Assembly (NCBI GenBank): GCA_049840795.1
Contig: JASGJK010000010.1
Location: 62,001 to 126,000 of the forward strand
Source: UPXZ01 sp049840795
GTDB taxonomy: Bacteria; Bacteroidota; Bacteroidia; Bacteroidales; Paludibacteraceae
Length of the DNA stretch: 64,000 nucleotides
Direction of reading: 5' to 3'
Shown here: piece by piece, positions 1-9,452 of the stretch
Layout of the letters: the number at the start of each line of letters is the position of its first letter
Position numbering within the stretch: the first letter of the stretch is position 1
The notes under the pieces: model-generated
The model's database searches: none
What the model saw: the letters and a program-made list of their open reading frames with translations, nothing else
Told to the model about the DNA's origin: nothing
Program-made: the position numbers and the translations under genes

Positions 1-352
1 CCTCCTTGAGTGGTGTCAACATCTTGGTCATTATTCCTTCTCTGTCGTCGATATTTAGTAATTCTATTTCGGCTCCTACCAAATCAATGTGCGAAGGTAA
101 AATATGCAAGTTTTTCACATCGGTTTCGTGAATGGCTTTTTGAGGTGGAAAGTTGTCAATCAGGCATTCGTAAACCGTAAACTCCACTTTTCGTATGTCT
201 ATTCCCAGTCCGGAAGAAGCGTTTGCCTGCGGGTCAGCATCTACAAGTAGTGTTTTTTTTCCTAAGGCTGCCAACGAAGCTGATAGATTTATCGCAGTTG
301 TAGTTTTTCCTACGCCCCCTTTTTGATTAGCTATGGCAATTATTTTTCCCAT
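1..352 (-). CDS. parA: ParA/Soj chromosome-partitioning ATPase, N-terminal part
   Basis: The reverse strand reads from an ATG at 350-352 to the window edge, giving about 117 residues. The N-terminus MGKIIAIANQKGGVGKTTTA holds the deviant Walker A (KGGVGKTT) of ParA/MinD ATPases, followed by the LVDADPQANASSGLG signature (Walker A' region). ParA binds DNA non-specifically as an ATP dimer and works with ParB and parS in origin segregation; parB is expected further left on the same strand, outside the window. The 3' end is cut by the window, not by a lesion. Identity as a chromosomal Soj rather than a plasmid ParA is inferred from the sequence type and the chromosomal surroundings. Confidence 0.93.
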   Translation of the reverse strand, partial: MGKIIAIANQKGGVGKTTTAINLSASLAALGKKTLLVDADPQANASSGLGIDIRKVEFTVYECLIDNFPPQKAIHETDVKNLHILPSHIDLVGAEIELLNIDDREGIMTKMLTPLKE

Positions 353-398
353 AAAGTATTGTTGAGTTAAAAACTAAAAAGTAGTGTTTTTATTTTTG

Positions 399-406
399 CA
401 AAGATA
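399..406 (-). promoter_or_regulatory. Possible -7 box of parA
   Basis: The reverse strand reads TATCTTTG, a match to the Bacteroidota -7 consensus TAnnTTTG, about 50 bases before the parA start. I see no good TTTG -33 box at the usual 19-21 base spacing, so this is tentative. Confidence 0.4.
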
Positions 407-576
407 ATAAAATTAATCTTCCTAATAAATTTGATTTGCCTCCTATTAACAAAATATGTTTTTTAATTTTCTTTTAAATTGGTTCTATAATAGAGATTAT
501 ATATAATAGAAGATTATAGTACTGGTAATCAGATAAAAGCAAATCAATCCCCCTGCTCCCTTTTCAAAGGGTGAAT

Positions 577-637
577 GCGGAGTACAATGGACGGATATCT
601 TCAATAATACTTACAATGCAAAAAGTCCCCTTTGGAG
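577..637. repeat. Interspersed repeat, left of IS4 element
   Basis: About 60 bases here (from GCGGAGTACAATGG to CCCCTTTGGAG) recur in the same orientation at 2229-2290 on the other side of the IS, with a few mismatches. This looks like a Bacteroidota interspersed repeat present twice, with the IS lying between the copies, rather than a target-site duplication, which would be far shorter. Confidence 0.7.
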
Positions 638-2213
638 AAGCTACTCTTTATACACATCTTCCAGTTCATCTAAAGCGAGTTCGAAAGCATCATATTTGAT
701 ATAGAAAATATCCATCCCTTTCTTTATTGTAATATATCCGGGTGGTCCTTGACTACTGTATCCTGTCCATTTGCCTAACCTTGCCACAATCCATGCCGCC
801 CATGTCAAAGTATTTATTATGAAAGGGTTTTTCTGCATCTCTGTTTTTCCTTCTAACCTGGGTTGAAGGATCTTTAAGAACGCTATTTGTTTGTTTGAAA
901 AAGCCATTTTAGCTTCACAGTCTTCACGCTTTTGATCATAAGCTATCTTTATAATCATTATCTGCAAGGCTGCTTGTAAGCAAAACAACATCAGTCTTTT
1001 TAATCCCAATCCAGATTCAAGCTGAGAAGATTCAATATCTAAGCCATCAGATTTCAGTATTCGGAATAATTCTTCAATATACCACCTTGCGCGATACCAA
1101 TGAACGCATTGAGTGGCTTGTTCTACCGTGTCGATTTGGTGGGTTGTATACAACCTCCATTCAATTGGATCTTCGCCCGATGGAACTGTGTCTGGTCGTT
1201 CAACCACATAGATACAATTCATTTTTATAGAAGCTGGATAATCCCCGACCGTTTGACTTCCACGTTTTATATCAACTGTTGTATAACGTAAATCTATTTT
1301 CGCCTTACGGCTTTTCCGCGATTTATTTCCTTTGATCTCAATTTCATAAGTATACTCAATTTTGCAACTCTGCATCTTATCCAACAGTAACATGTCATTT
1401 TCGCAAGTCAACCGGTTTGAACTGGAGCGAATAAGCAAATGAGTGTTCTCTGTTGGAATTGTGCAAAGAGCCTCATAAATATCTGATTCTCTGTCAGCGA
1501 TCACTGTAATTATCGAAACCTTGGGTAGGTTTTTCCTACTTTCAGTTACGCTGCTAATCCAACGGAACGATTCCTTATCTTCGATAGGCAGCTTTTGGTA
1601 AGCTCGAGGGTTTTTCACAGGCTTTTCCCATTCTCGATTCCATAGTTTTACAGCACAAAATCCAATAGGCATATGTTTATCAGCATCTACTACCAACATC
1701 GGATGACAAAGATATCCAAGTGTATTGGGATGAATTCTACCTAAATCTGCATCTGCATCCTTAACCCTATCTCTATGCGAGTGATAATTAACTTCCGTAG
1801 TATCCTGAATGCACAAGAGATGGTCTCCTACTATATTGCTATTACAGGAACTGAATAGAGCTTCGCTAAGCTGTGTTTCACTACATTTTGTATTATTCAA
1901 CATTCTATATGATCCAATCTTTTCTGTGTGCGTTATGCAACTCTGATTCACTATGGCTGAACCGCTGGTTATCAAATTTGATAAAAATAAATTTGCTCTT
2001 TTATCTATTCTTTTATCATTGAAATTACCTTTAAAAAACAACCTAATTCACTGTGCATCATATCATAAAGATACACAATAAACGACATAAAAGCAAATTA
2101 TCCGGATAGTAAATACACTCTGCATTAAGATATTACTGCTTTAAATCTTGCAACTAACTCCTACTCTTTTATTCATCCGATGAACAAAAAAAGATGTGTA
2201 TAAAGAGTAGCTT
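638..2213 (-). mobile_element. IS4-family insertion sequence with 23-bp terminal inverted repeats
   Basis: The ends 638-660 and 2191-2213 are exact inverted copies over 23 bases (AAGCTACTCTTTATACACAT...). They enclose one transposase on the reverse strand, total about 1.58 kb. The transposase stop codon (TAG, 641-643) lies inside the left inverted repeat. I could not identify a clean short target duplication because both flanks are repeat sequence. Confidence 0.85.
641..2041 (-). CDS. IS4-family (Tn5/IS50-like) DDE transposase
   Basis: A 466-residue intact transposase. The DDE catalytic residues can be placed: the first Asp in CIQDTTEVNYHSHRD (about residue 80), the second in VIADRESDIYEAL (about 180-195), and the Glu within the IS4 YREK signature Y-x2-R-x3-E-x6-K, seen as WYRARWYIEELFRILKSDG near residue 325. 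An N-terminal Tn5-like DNA-binding region (NDKRIDKRANLFLSNL) is present. The length is typical of the IS50 subgroup. The reading frame is free of lesions, unlike every other transposase in this window, so this is the one element here that could still be active. Function: cut-and-paste transposition through the flanking 23-bp repeats. Confidence 0.93.
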   Translation of the reverse strand: MFFKGNFNDKRIDKRANLFLSNLITSGSAIVNQSCITHTEKIGSYRMLNNTKCSETQLSEALFSSCNSNIVGDHLLCIQDTTEVNYHSHRDRVKDADADLGRIHPNTLGYLCHPMLVVDADKHMPIGFCAVKLWNREWEKPVKNPRAYQKLPIEDKESFRWISSVTESRKNLPKVSIITVIADRESDIYEALCTIPTENTHLLIRSSSNRLTCENDMLLLDKMQSCKIEYTYEIEIKGNKSRKSRKAKIDLRYTTVDIKRGSQTVGDYPASIKMNCIYVVERPDTVPSGEDPIEWRLYTTHQIDTVEQATQCVHWYRARWYIEELFRILKSDGLDIESSQLESGLGLKRLMLFCLQAALQIMIIKIAYDQKREDCEAKMAFSNKQIAFLKILQPRLEGKTEMQKNPFIINTLTWAAWIVARLGKWTGYSSQGPPGYITIKKGMDIFYIKYDAFELALDELEDVYKE

Positions 2214-2228
2214 AGAAAAGGGGGGATT

Positions 2229-2290
2229 GCGGCGTACAATGGATGGAGGTCTTCAATAATACTTACAATGCAAAAAGTCCCCTTTGAAGA
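2229..2290. repeat. Interspersed repeat, right of IS4 element
   Basis: Direct copy of 577-637 (GCGGCGTACAATGG ... CCCCTTTGAAG), continuing into AAAGGGGATTTAGGGG, a common Bacteroidota intergenic repeat motif. Confidence 0.7.
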
Positions 2291-3328
2291 AAGGGGATTT
2301 AGGGGAATTGAAAGCCACTGTATATTAAGCATATCACATTCTAATTTATATAATCTATAATGTATTGAGTGGGTAAAGTTCAATGATAGTTTTAATTCTA
2401 CAAAGTAGAATTAAAGTTTCTGATTTTCAAAAACATAAAATGAAGTTTTATCTCTATGTGTTTTTCTTTTTTTTTTAATAAATATTACCACTGAAAATGT
2501 GTATGTGTCTAAGAGAATTCTATGTGGTTGTTATTTTACACACCTTACACGTTACTGAGTCTTTAAATTATGGTAAGCATTGTACTTTTAAAAACTATTT
2601 TAGTCAAACAAAAGAGTCTTTGTAAAAAGTATATAAGTTGTAGAAAATAATTAACGCTATGATTGTTAAAAACTAAATCTAAATGCTTTGTTTGTTTTTT
2701 CGGTCTCTTTTTGGCATCTTTTTACTCTTTTATCCTTGATTTAGCGAACTAAATATTCGGATAAATTCCAAGAAATCTGCTCAAAAAAGCCTCGAAAAAA
2801 CATTATAATAATTATTTTCTATTAAGTAACTGAACAGAATTAGTTTAATGTGTTTGATTTGTATATTATTGATTTTCTTGTTCTTACATATATGTGTATA
2901 GGCGATTAATTATGAAAACTTACTTACTTGGTTTTACCATACTATCATTCCTTTGGAATTAAAAAATAGATTTGGCTACGAAAGTATGCTAAAAAAACAA
3001 ACATATGGAAAATGAGTGCTTTAGACACGCTACTGAAATATAAATGCTTAATTATGTTGAAAAGATAAGATGACCTTTTTGTCAACAATGTAATTTTGCA
3101 AAAACACATTAACATAAAACACAAATAGATATCTAAAATCAGTAATTAAATATACTTAACACAATATTAAGTATTACATATTTAAAATATAAAAAATTAT
3201 TTTCATATTTGTATCGGAATTTCGTAGTTTAATTAAAACACTAACCGCAAGGCAATGTAATGTATGGTAAAATCCTGCCGAAATTCCTTTTTTTATTTCT
3301 GTTTGCGCTACCCTTAATTTTTACTTCT
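2291..3328. other. AT-rich intergenic region, no gene seen
   Basis: About 1 kb of AT-rich sequence with stops in all frames and no recognisable tRNA, ncRNA or domain-coding segment. It presumably holds the promoter of the Tat-signal protein that follows, but I see no convincing TTTG/TAnnTTTG pair near it. Confidence 0.6.
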
Positions 3329-4843
3329 ATGAAAAAAAACTTCAGCCGTCGGGATTTTTTAAGGTCTTCACTCCAAGGATTAGGGACATTAACATTACTC
3401 GCCTCTCCTCTAAACGTATTTGCAAGCAAAACCTCGCCTCAAACATCCGATACCTTTACCGGTGATCCCGATTTATTGTATAAACAAGCGAAAGAGTATT
3501 TTTACAAAAAAGAATTCGCATCCGCTACTGAAATATATAATCAGTTAATTTCCTATTTCCCCGGAAAAATAATATACTATGACGGATATGCCAAAGTTCT
3601 CGGTGCCCAACAAAATATGCTCGAGATTGCAGAACTATACCGTTCGGGATTACAACAAAACGAAACAAACCCTCATTTTAAGCACCGGTTAAGCTTAAGT
3701 CTCCGTAATTTATGCGTAGGAAATCATAAGGCGGAATTAGATTTTGTAAGCAAATACGGTCAGAATAACTTAATGACGTTGTCTGCCACGTTGCTTTTGG
3801 AAGCTATTGCAGCTAAGCCTATCAAAGGGTATATGATGGATTTAAGGGATTTCCCCGTCATTTTAGAGGCGACCAACAAACGACTTTCTTCGATAGGCAA
3901 ACCAATTATTGTTATTGACAACTCGCTGATAGAAAGCATAAATAACGTTACTTCTTCCGTTGACACAGATTGGGTGGCTAATAGAAAATCAAGACATCCA
4001 CTCGTTACTAATGAAGACGAAGAGGTAGATAAAATAAACAATAAGACGCGCCGCAATTTATACACGGAGGAAGAAAGAAAATCCCGTAGAAGAGAGATTA
4101 AAAAGGCAAAAAAAGAGCGGTGGAAATCTAAATTGACTAAAAATATAGATTTAAACAGAATCAATTTAGTAGATAAATACGGTTTGTTAATTTTGACCGA
4201 TGATATAAAAGACAGAGATACGATTGGCAAGTTAAGAAGATACTATCGAAAAGAAAAAGCATTCGACAGGATTATCAGTTTAAACAGAAATATCTATACT
4301 TACAACGAATCCAACATTAACGCACTATCATTGGCATTTTCTCTTGTAAAATACTCCAATTTATCGTCAGCGCTTAGTGAAGCAAAACAATTGTTAGATT
4401 CCGTTTTACCTTATGCTCAAACGCTACCGGCTCCCAATACGGCAACTTATTACATTACTTTATCCAATTATTTTTTGAAAAACAGTCAGCCGGTAAAAGC
4501 AAGAAACACATTGCTTGAGGGGTTACAACATTTTGACGGACGCGGCGGTCTTTCTTATGCTTTGATGGAGAAATACGCTATGACCTATTTTGATAATGCT
4601 CCCAGAAAAGGAATTGCCGTGATGAAAGCGCTATGTGATAAAAATCATAATGATTTGGATGAACAAATTACTCCCTTTGTTAATAATTATCTGAATTTTA
4701 TTTCGGAAAAACCTTTAAGCATTCCCGAACAAATCAAAAGTTTGACCGCATTAGCAAAACTGCAAAAAAAAGCAAATGCAGCAGGATATTCGAATACGCT
4801 TTCAAAAATAGAATCTCTTAAAGCGCAATTAAAAATGAGTTAA
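3329..4843 (+). CDS. Tat-exported tetratricopeptide-repeat protein
   Basis: The best start is the ATG at 3329 (MKKNFSRRDFLRS), because it puts a twin-arginine motif SRRDFL at residues 5-10, followed by a hydrophobic stretch LGTLTLLASPLNVFAS and an A-x-A-like cleavage site. The open frame continues 23 residues upstream (to 3260) with a second hydrophobic run, which would spoil the signal. Downstream, FYKKEFASATEIYNQLISYFP and later helices (for example NYFLKNSQPVKARNTLLEGL) look like TPR units; a lysine/arginine-rich linker (about residues 245-290) separates two helical halves. No catalytic motif is seen. The protein should fold in the cytoplasm and leave through the TatAC system encoded at 21.1-22.2 kb. 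Exact function unknown. Confidence 0.75.
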   Translation: MKKNFSRRDFLRSSLQGLGTLTLLASPLNVFASKTSPQTSDTFTGDPDLLYKQAKEYFYKKEFASATEIYNQLISYFPGKIIYYDGYAKVLGAQQNMLEIAELYRSGLQQNETNPHFKHRLSLSLRNLCVGNHKAELDFVSKYGQNNLMTLSATLLLEAIAAKPIKGYMMDLRDFPVILEATNKRLSSIGKPIIVIDNSLIESINNVTSSVDTDWVANRKSRHPLVTNEDEEVDKINNKTRRNLYTEEERKSRRREIKKAKKERWKSKLTKNIDLNRINLVDKYGLLILTDDIKDRDTIGKLRRYYRKEKAFDRIISLNRNIYTYNESNINALSLAFSLVKYSNLSSALSEAKQLLDSVLPYAQTLPAPNTATYYITLSNYFLKNSQPVKARNTLLEGLQHFDGRGGLSYALMEKYAMTYFDNAPRKGIAVMKALCDKNHNDLDEQITPFVNNYLNFISEKPLSIPEQIKSLTALAKLQKKANAAGYSNTLSKIESLKAQLKMS

Positions 4844-4872
4844 ATACGTCTTGGCATTTAAACAATACCCTT

Positions 4873-5313
4873 ATGAAAAAAATATTTTTACTTTTTATTT
4901 TAGTTGTTTTTACGTCCATTTACTCATTGAATGCACAAGACATTCAATTTGACTATGATGATGCCGGAAACTGCATTGTAAAATACAAAACGGTTGTTCT
5001 TCCTTCGCACGTTAAAGGGAATAATCGCTCTGATTCTACTGACGTTGCGCCGGAATCTGAAATTATTTCAGATAGAGAAGTCGTTATTTATCCTAATCCC
5101 ACCAAGGGGGAATTGAAAATAGAGATAAGAGGTAAGAATCCTGAAAAAACAATTCAATATCTACTCACGGATTTAAGCGGAAGAACCATTTACCGGACGC
5201 AAAGCGAGGATATGTTTTATGTGTTTGATATGACCTCCTTTCCAGCCGGCGTGTATTTGCTCCGGGTAATGATAGACAACAAATGGAGCAAATGGAAAAT
5301 AATTAAGGAATAA
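4873..5313 (+). CDS. Small secreted protein with T9SS type A sorting domain
   Basis: The 146-residue product starts with a Sec signal peptide (MKKIFLLFILVVFTSIYSLNAQ). Its last 75 residues have the type IX secretion C-terminal domain pattern: VVIYPNPTKGELKIEI, then YLLTDLSGRTIY, then SFPAGVYLLRVMIDNKWSKWKIIKE. T9SS cargo is exported by Sec and then moved across the outer membrane and anchored or released at the surface. Only about 45 residues lie between signal and sorting domain, so it is almost a bare sorting domain; it could be a short adhesin or the surviving end of a larger cargo. It sits 29 bases after the Tat protein and just before the RHS gene. Confidence 0.8.
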   Translation: MKKIFLLFILVVFTSIYSLNAQDIQFDYDDAGNCIVKYKTVVLPSHVKGNNRSDSTDVAPESEIISDREVVIYPNPTKGELKIEIRGKNPEKTIQYLLTDLSGRTIYRTQSEDMFYVFDMTSFPAGVYLLRVMIDNKWSKWKIIKE

Positions 5314-5501
5314 CAAGCCCCCACCCCCTTCCGACTTCCTCCACAAAGGGGAAGAAAGTGGGGATGTCTATGTTATTTGTATTAAAGAATGTCGTTTGGC
5401 ACAAACAGAGGAAACTTCAGAAACAAGCGATTTATTTCGAGATACAAGACTCTAAGTTCATTAAACTTTCTGATTAAGAACAACACACAAAAAGAAAAAT
5501 T

Positions 5502-8365
5502 ATGAAATCTCTACGTTTTACATACCTTTTTTTTATTGCAGGATTATTCTTTTAAATATCCAAAATCTAAGCGCCAAAATTTATCCGGTAGTTATCTCGG
5601 AGGTATTTTATGATTCACCGCTGGAAGAAAACAGTGCAAATATTTCCGGACATCACAACGGTGAATTTATTGAGTTGTTTAATCCGACTACAGAAAGTAT
5701 TAAATTAGATAACTGGAGAATACAAGACAGTAGTGGTTATACAAGTTACACATTCCCTGCAAACACAATCGTACCGGCACGAGGACTAATCATTGTTGCT
5801 TATCAGTATCCGAATTCAAACTTCAAACTAAGTGATTTATTTCCTTCCATTAACAGTTTAGGATTAAGCGCCGAGTCGTTACAGAAAAGCATACTGTATC
5901 AGTCGGAGATAATGTTGAGCAATAAATCGGAAATTATAAGATTGTATAATGAATATGATAAATTAGTTGACCAAATGTCTTATAACCATTCCAGTACATT
6001 TAATTCGCAAGATGGTTACTGGGATATTTGCGCTCATAATGGAAGTTATACCAACAAGAGCATCCCAAATCCGGTTTCGCTCCAAAGGAATAATATTCAT
6101 TGTACCTATTCCTCTATTACGCCTTTAGCCTCAGATTTTACCGTAGCAAACGCTACTCCTCTGCAAAAAATTGTGGATGATGCCAATTATCCGACATTGG
6201 CAACGCTTTATGAAAACACTGAAACCAATTACAGTTCCAATGTGGAAGTAGGCAGTCTGCCGGGCACTTCCTCCGTTACTCCTACCGGAGCAGCAACTTA
6301 CCAAATACCGATAGAAGTACCTCCCGGAACAAACGGGGCGCAACCCAACCTCTCAGTAACTTATAATAGTCAGGGTGGTTTTGGAGTGCTGGGACAAGGA
6401 TGGGATATATCCGGACTATCTGTAATCAGCAGAGGAACACAAAACTTCTATTATGATGACCAATACGAGAAACTACTATCCACCACTATAGAATTTAACT
6501 CAAACGACAGGTTTAATTTAGATGGACAACGGCTGATATTTATTGGTGAAGACGGTGATTACAGATGGCAAGCGGGCGGGGAATACGCCTTGGAAGTAGA
6601 AAATTATTCCCGTGTGAACATTAAGAACAGCAGCGCTACAGGTCAAATCTACTTTGAACTAACTACCAAAGAAGGACAAACTGTAGAGTATGGTAATACC
6701 ACAAATTCTATTGTGAAAAATGCTTCAAATACAACTGATAACAGAACATTAGCTTGGAGAATAAATAAAGTTACCGATGTTAACGGGAACAGTATCACTT
6801 ATGAATACAGCGATAACGGGCAATATATAAGTAAAATATCGTATATAAACAACACTGTTGAATTTGCGTATCAAACCAATACTTTAAACCCCAAACAACA
6901 TTATATAGGCACTTTTTTAACTAAACAAGACAAACTATTAAAATCTGTGACTACAAAACAAAATTCCGGCGTGGTTAAAACGTATCAGTTCAATTACCTT
7001 ACTTCCGATATGGATCTGCGGTTAGACAATATATCCTTAACGGCATCGGATGGTAAAACCATTAACCCCACAAGAATTCAATGGGGAGCGGAAAGCAAGA
7101 TAGAGGAAGTTAAATTGGATAAAATGTGGGATGGAAATTTAAATAATGCAGGTAATTGCCATCTCTATACGGGTGATATAGATGGAGATGGTTATACCGA
7201 TAGGATAGAAATGTGGGAAGGCAGTCAAGGGACGAATGAACAAGGCTATATTGCAGTGACACTAAGAGGAAATAATATATTACCTCTAATATATTTTCCG
7301 GCAACCAATAAAACGTACGAACATTTCCACTCTTCATTAGTTATAGGTGATATTAATGCAGACGGAAAAGATGAAATAATGCTGTTTTTACCCTTTGCCT
7401 CGTATTTAAATGTTCAAAACGGAGAATTAGCGCTGTTAGACAACCCTGAATTAGGATTAAATGTTTTTAGAGTAAACGATAGTAATACTGAATTAACAAA
7501 ACTTCAACATTTTAATTATAGTAGAGACAACTCTGTTTCTCTTTTACTCGGTTTACAATTCGGAATCAAGATGTTGGCGCCAAAGTGGAATAAGAATGAA
7601 AACTATAGTTATATCCCATTACTTTCAAATTTAAATAATGACAAGTATCCTGATTTAGCCATTATTCCTTACAAATATCAAGCGAAGATGGATGATTCTG
7701 ATGAAAAATCTGAAAAGTATATTGTAGATTACTACTATGGCGGTGCAAGTGGGTTGGGACAAAAAAATACGATTGAAAAGAGCTACTATATGAATGGCAA
7801 AGGAATAGTAGTAGGCGATTTTTATGCTCAAGGAAAAATAAATGTTAGAGAAATAGGTATTTCCTGGAAAGATTATATGATAAATATTAATAATAATTTA
7901 TTTACAGGCTATTTGGCTAATGATTACATATTTGATTGGATGGACAATAAAGTCTTATTTGAGGAATTGTATCCAGTGGATATTGACGGTGATGGAAAAA
8001 CAGATATACTTGTCAGACAAGGTATAGAGGGAGGTAAACAATGGTTTAAAACCAATGAGTCTCGGGATAAGAACGTTTTAAATCTTCATAATTTTTCAAG
8101 AACGCATGAGCCTGAAGGCGATTACGCTGTACCTATAGACTATAATGGTGATGGATTAATGGACTTAATTATTGCTGATGATTGGAGGAATGCTCAATAT
8201 GGGAAAATGGATTATGATGATTATGAAAAAACATATTGGTATTTTTACAGAAATATAGGTGGTAAATATAAACTTGATGATTCAAGAGGCGGATGGAGAT
8301 ATTTTAAAAGATGGAACAGAACAAGCAGGACTCTCCCGTTTAAACCCTGTAATTATGGATATTAA
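5502..8365 (+). pseudogene. SpvB/RHS toxin delivery protein, fragment 1 (signal peptide, lamin-tail, SpvB, FG-GAP)
   Basis: The gene most likely begins at ATG 5502 (MKSLRFTYLFFIAGLFF, a signal peptide). A one-base shift near 5530-5555 moves translation into the frame open from 5675, and in-frame sequence (KIYPVVISEVFYDS) bridges the two. Domains in order: a lamin-tail-like domain (GEFIELFNPTT, about the first 90 residues), an SpvB domain (TYQIPIEVPPGTNGAQPNLS through GVLGQGWDISGL), then FG-GAP/VCBS repeats with calcium-type motifs (DIDGDGYTDR, DINADGKDE, DIDGDGKTD, DYNGDGLMD). The correct frame is lost near 8300-8312 (TTTTAAAAG), and the last 20 or so codons to 8365 are out-of-frame. SpvB, TcdB-middle and RHS modules form the shell of Tc/RHS toxins that carries the C-terminal tip; here it is probably surface-exposed. 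Confidence 0.85.
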
Positions 8366-9452
8366 CGGCGATGGTATTCAAGATTTAGTGTTTGGCGACC
8401 GTCAGGGAGACCAAAACGATCGCTATTATCACGCCTTTACTATGAAGGGCGCCAATAAGCGTAACGTAGTTCATTCCATCTCCAACGGTATGGGACTCAC
8501 GGAGCAATTCACCTACAAATATTTTTCGGATTACAGTAAAGATGCCATAAACCCCGCAAACCCCGTGCGCGACCTGAAAGCGCCCATAATGACTGTGGAT
8601 ACCTATACCGATGCTTTGGGAAGCAAAACCGCTTATACGTACACGAAACCGAAAGTACATATTGACGGCAAAGGATTTCTGGGATTTGAAACCGTTACGG
8701 CAGTAAACGACGTGGCAAACACAAAGACCGTTACCACGTATGAATACGACCAAACCTTTTATAACGTAAGTTTAAAACATCAAGACACTTACAATATACA
8801 TTTTGAAGGAACGAGAGTCGTAAATAATAGTATTTTATCTTCATTAGATATAACAAACGTAACAAAACGCGTTAGCGGCAAAAGACATATGCCGCTGGTT
8901 ACCGCCCAAACATCTGTGGATTACCTGAAAAACATCACTCAAACAACACATAACAGTTACAACAACGATGGCGCTTTGCTGAGCCGGGAAGTAAAAACGG
9001 GAGATAACACTACTCTGACAGAATATCAAAATTATAAAAAACGCTCCAACGAAGGGGTGGTGGCATATTTGCCTCAAACAATAAAGGTTACCAACAAAAG
9101 ATCGGGAGTTAATACCGATATTACTAACACTACCAATATAACATACAATGATAAAGGTCAGGTAAATACAAAAACAGAGAATGTGGGATTGTATGGAGAA
9201 ACTGTTACCACTTATACCTATTATGCAAAAGGAAATATAAATACCGTAACTATTAAACCCAAGGACATTACCCCAACGGTAACAACATATAGTTATGCCG
9301 GCGATAACAATTATCTATTTCCAACGAATATAAAAACAACGGTCAATAATATTGATTTATCAAATACGTCATATACTTACGACTATGCCACCGGAAACGT
9401 AAAAACAAAGACCGACAATATTTTCAAAACAAACAGTGACTTCGGAGTATAA
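8259..9452 (+). pseudogene. SpvB/RHS toxin delivery protein, fragment 2 (FG-GAP, TcdB-middle)
   Basis: The middle part of the same gene in a second frame; real homology starts near 8305. It opens with another FG-GAP motif (DINGDGIQDLVFGD), then the TcdB-type middle region (YHAFTMKGANKRNVVHSISNGMG, SKTAYTYTKPKVHIDGKGFLGFE) and the first YD-like strands (TSYTYDYATGNVKTKTDN). The frame is lost near 9424-9435 in CAAAACAAACAG; the true continuation is V-T-S-E-Y-N-S-F-G in the next fragment. One base out in that run restores a continuous protein. Alone this fragment has no start signal. Confidence 0.85.

Noticed and set aside
638..2290. The 60-bp direct repeats as target-site duplication of the IS4 element
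   Set aside because: IS4-family duplications are about 9-13 bases; a 60-base copy with mismatches fits an older interspersed repeat.
2141..2383. 80-residue ORF right of the IS4 element
   Set aside because: It translates the interspersed repeat; no protein pattern and no plausible start signal.
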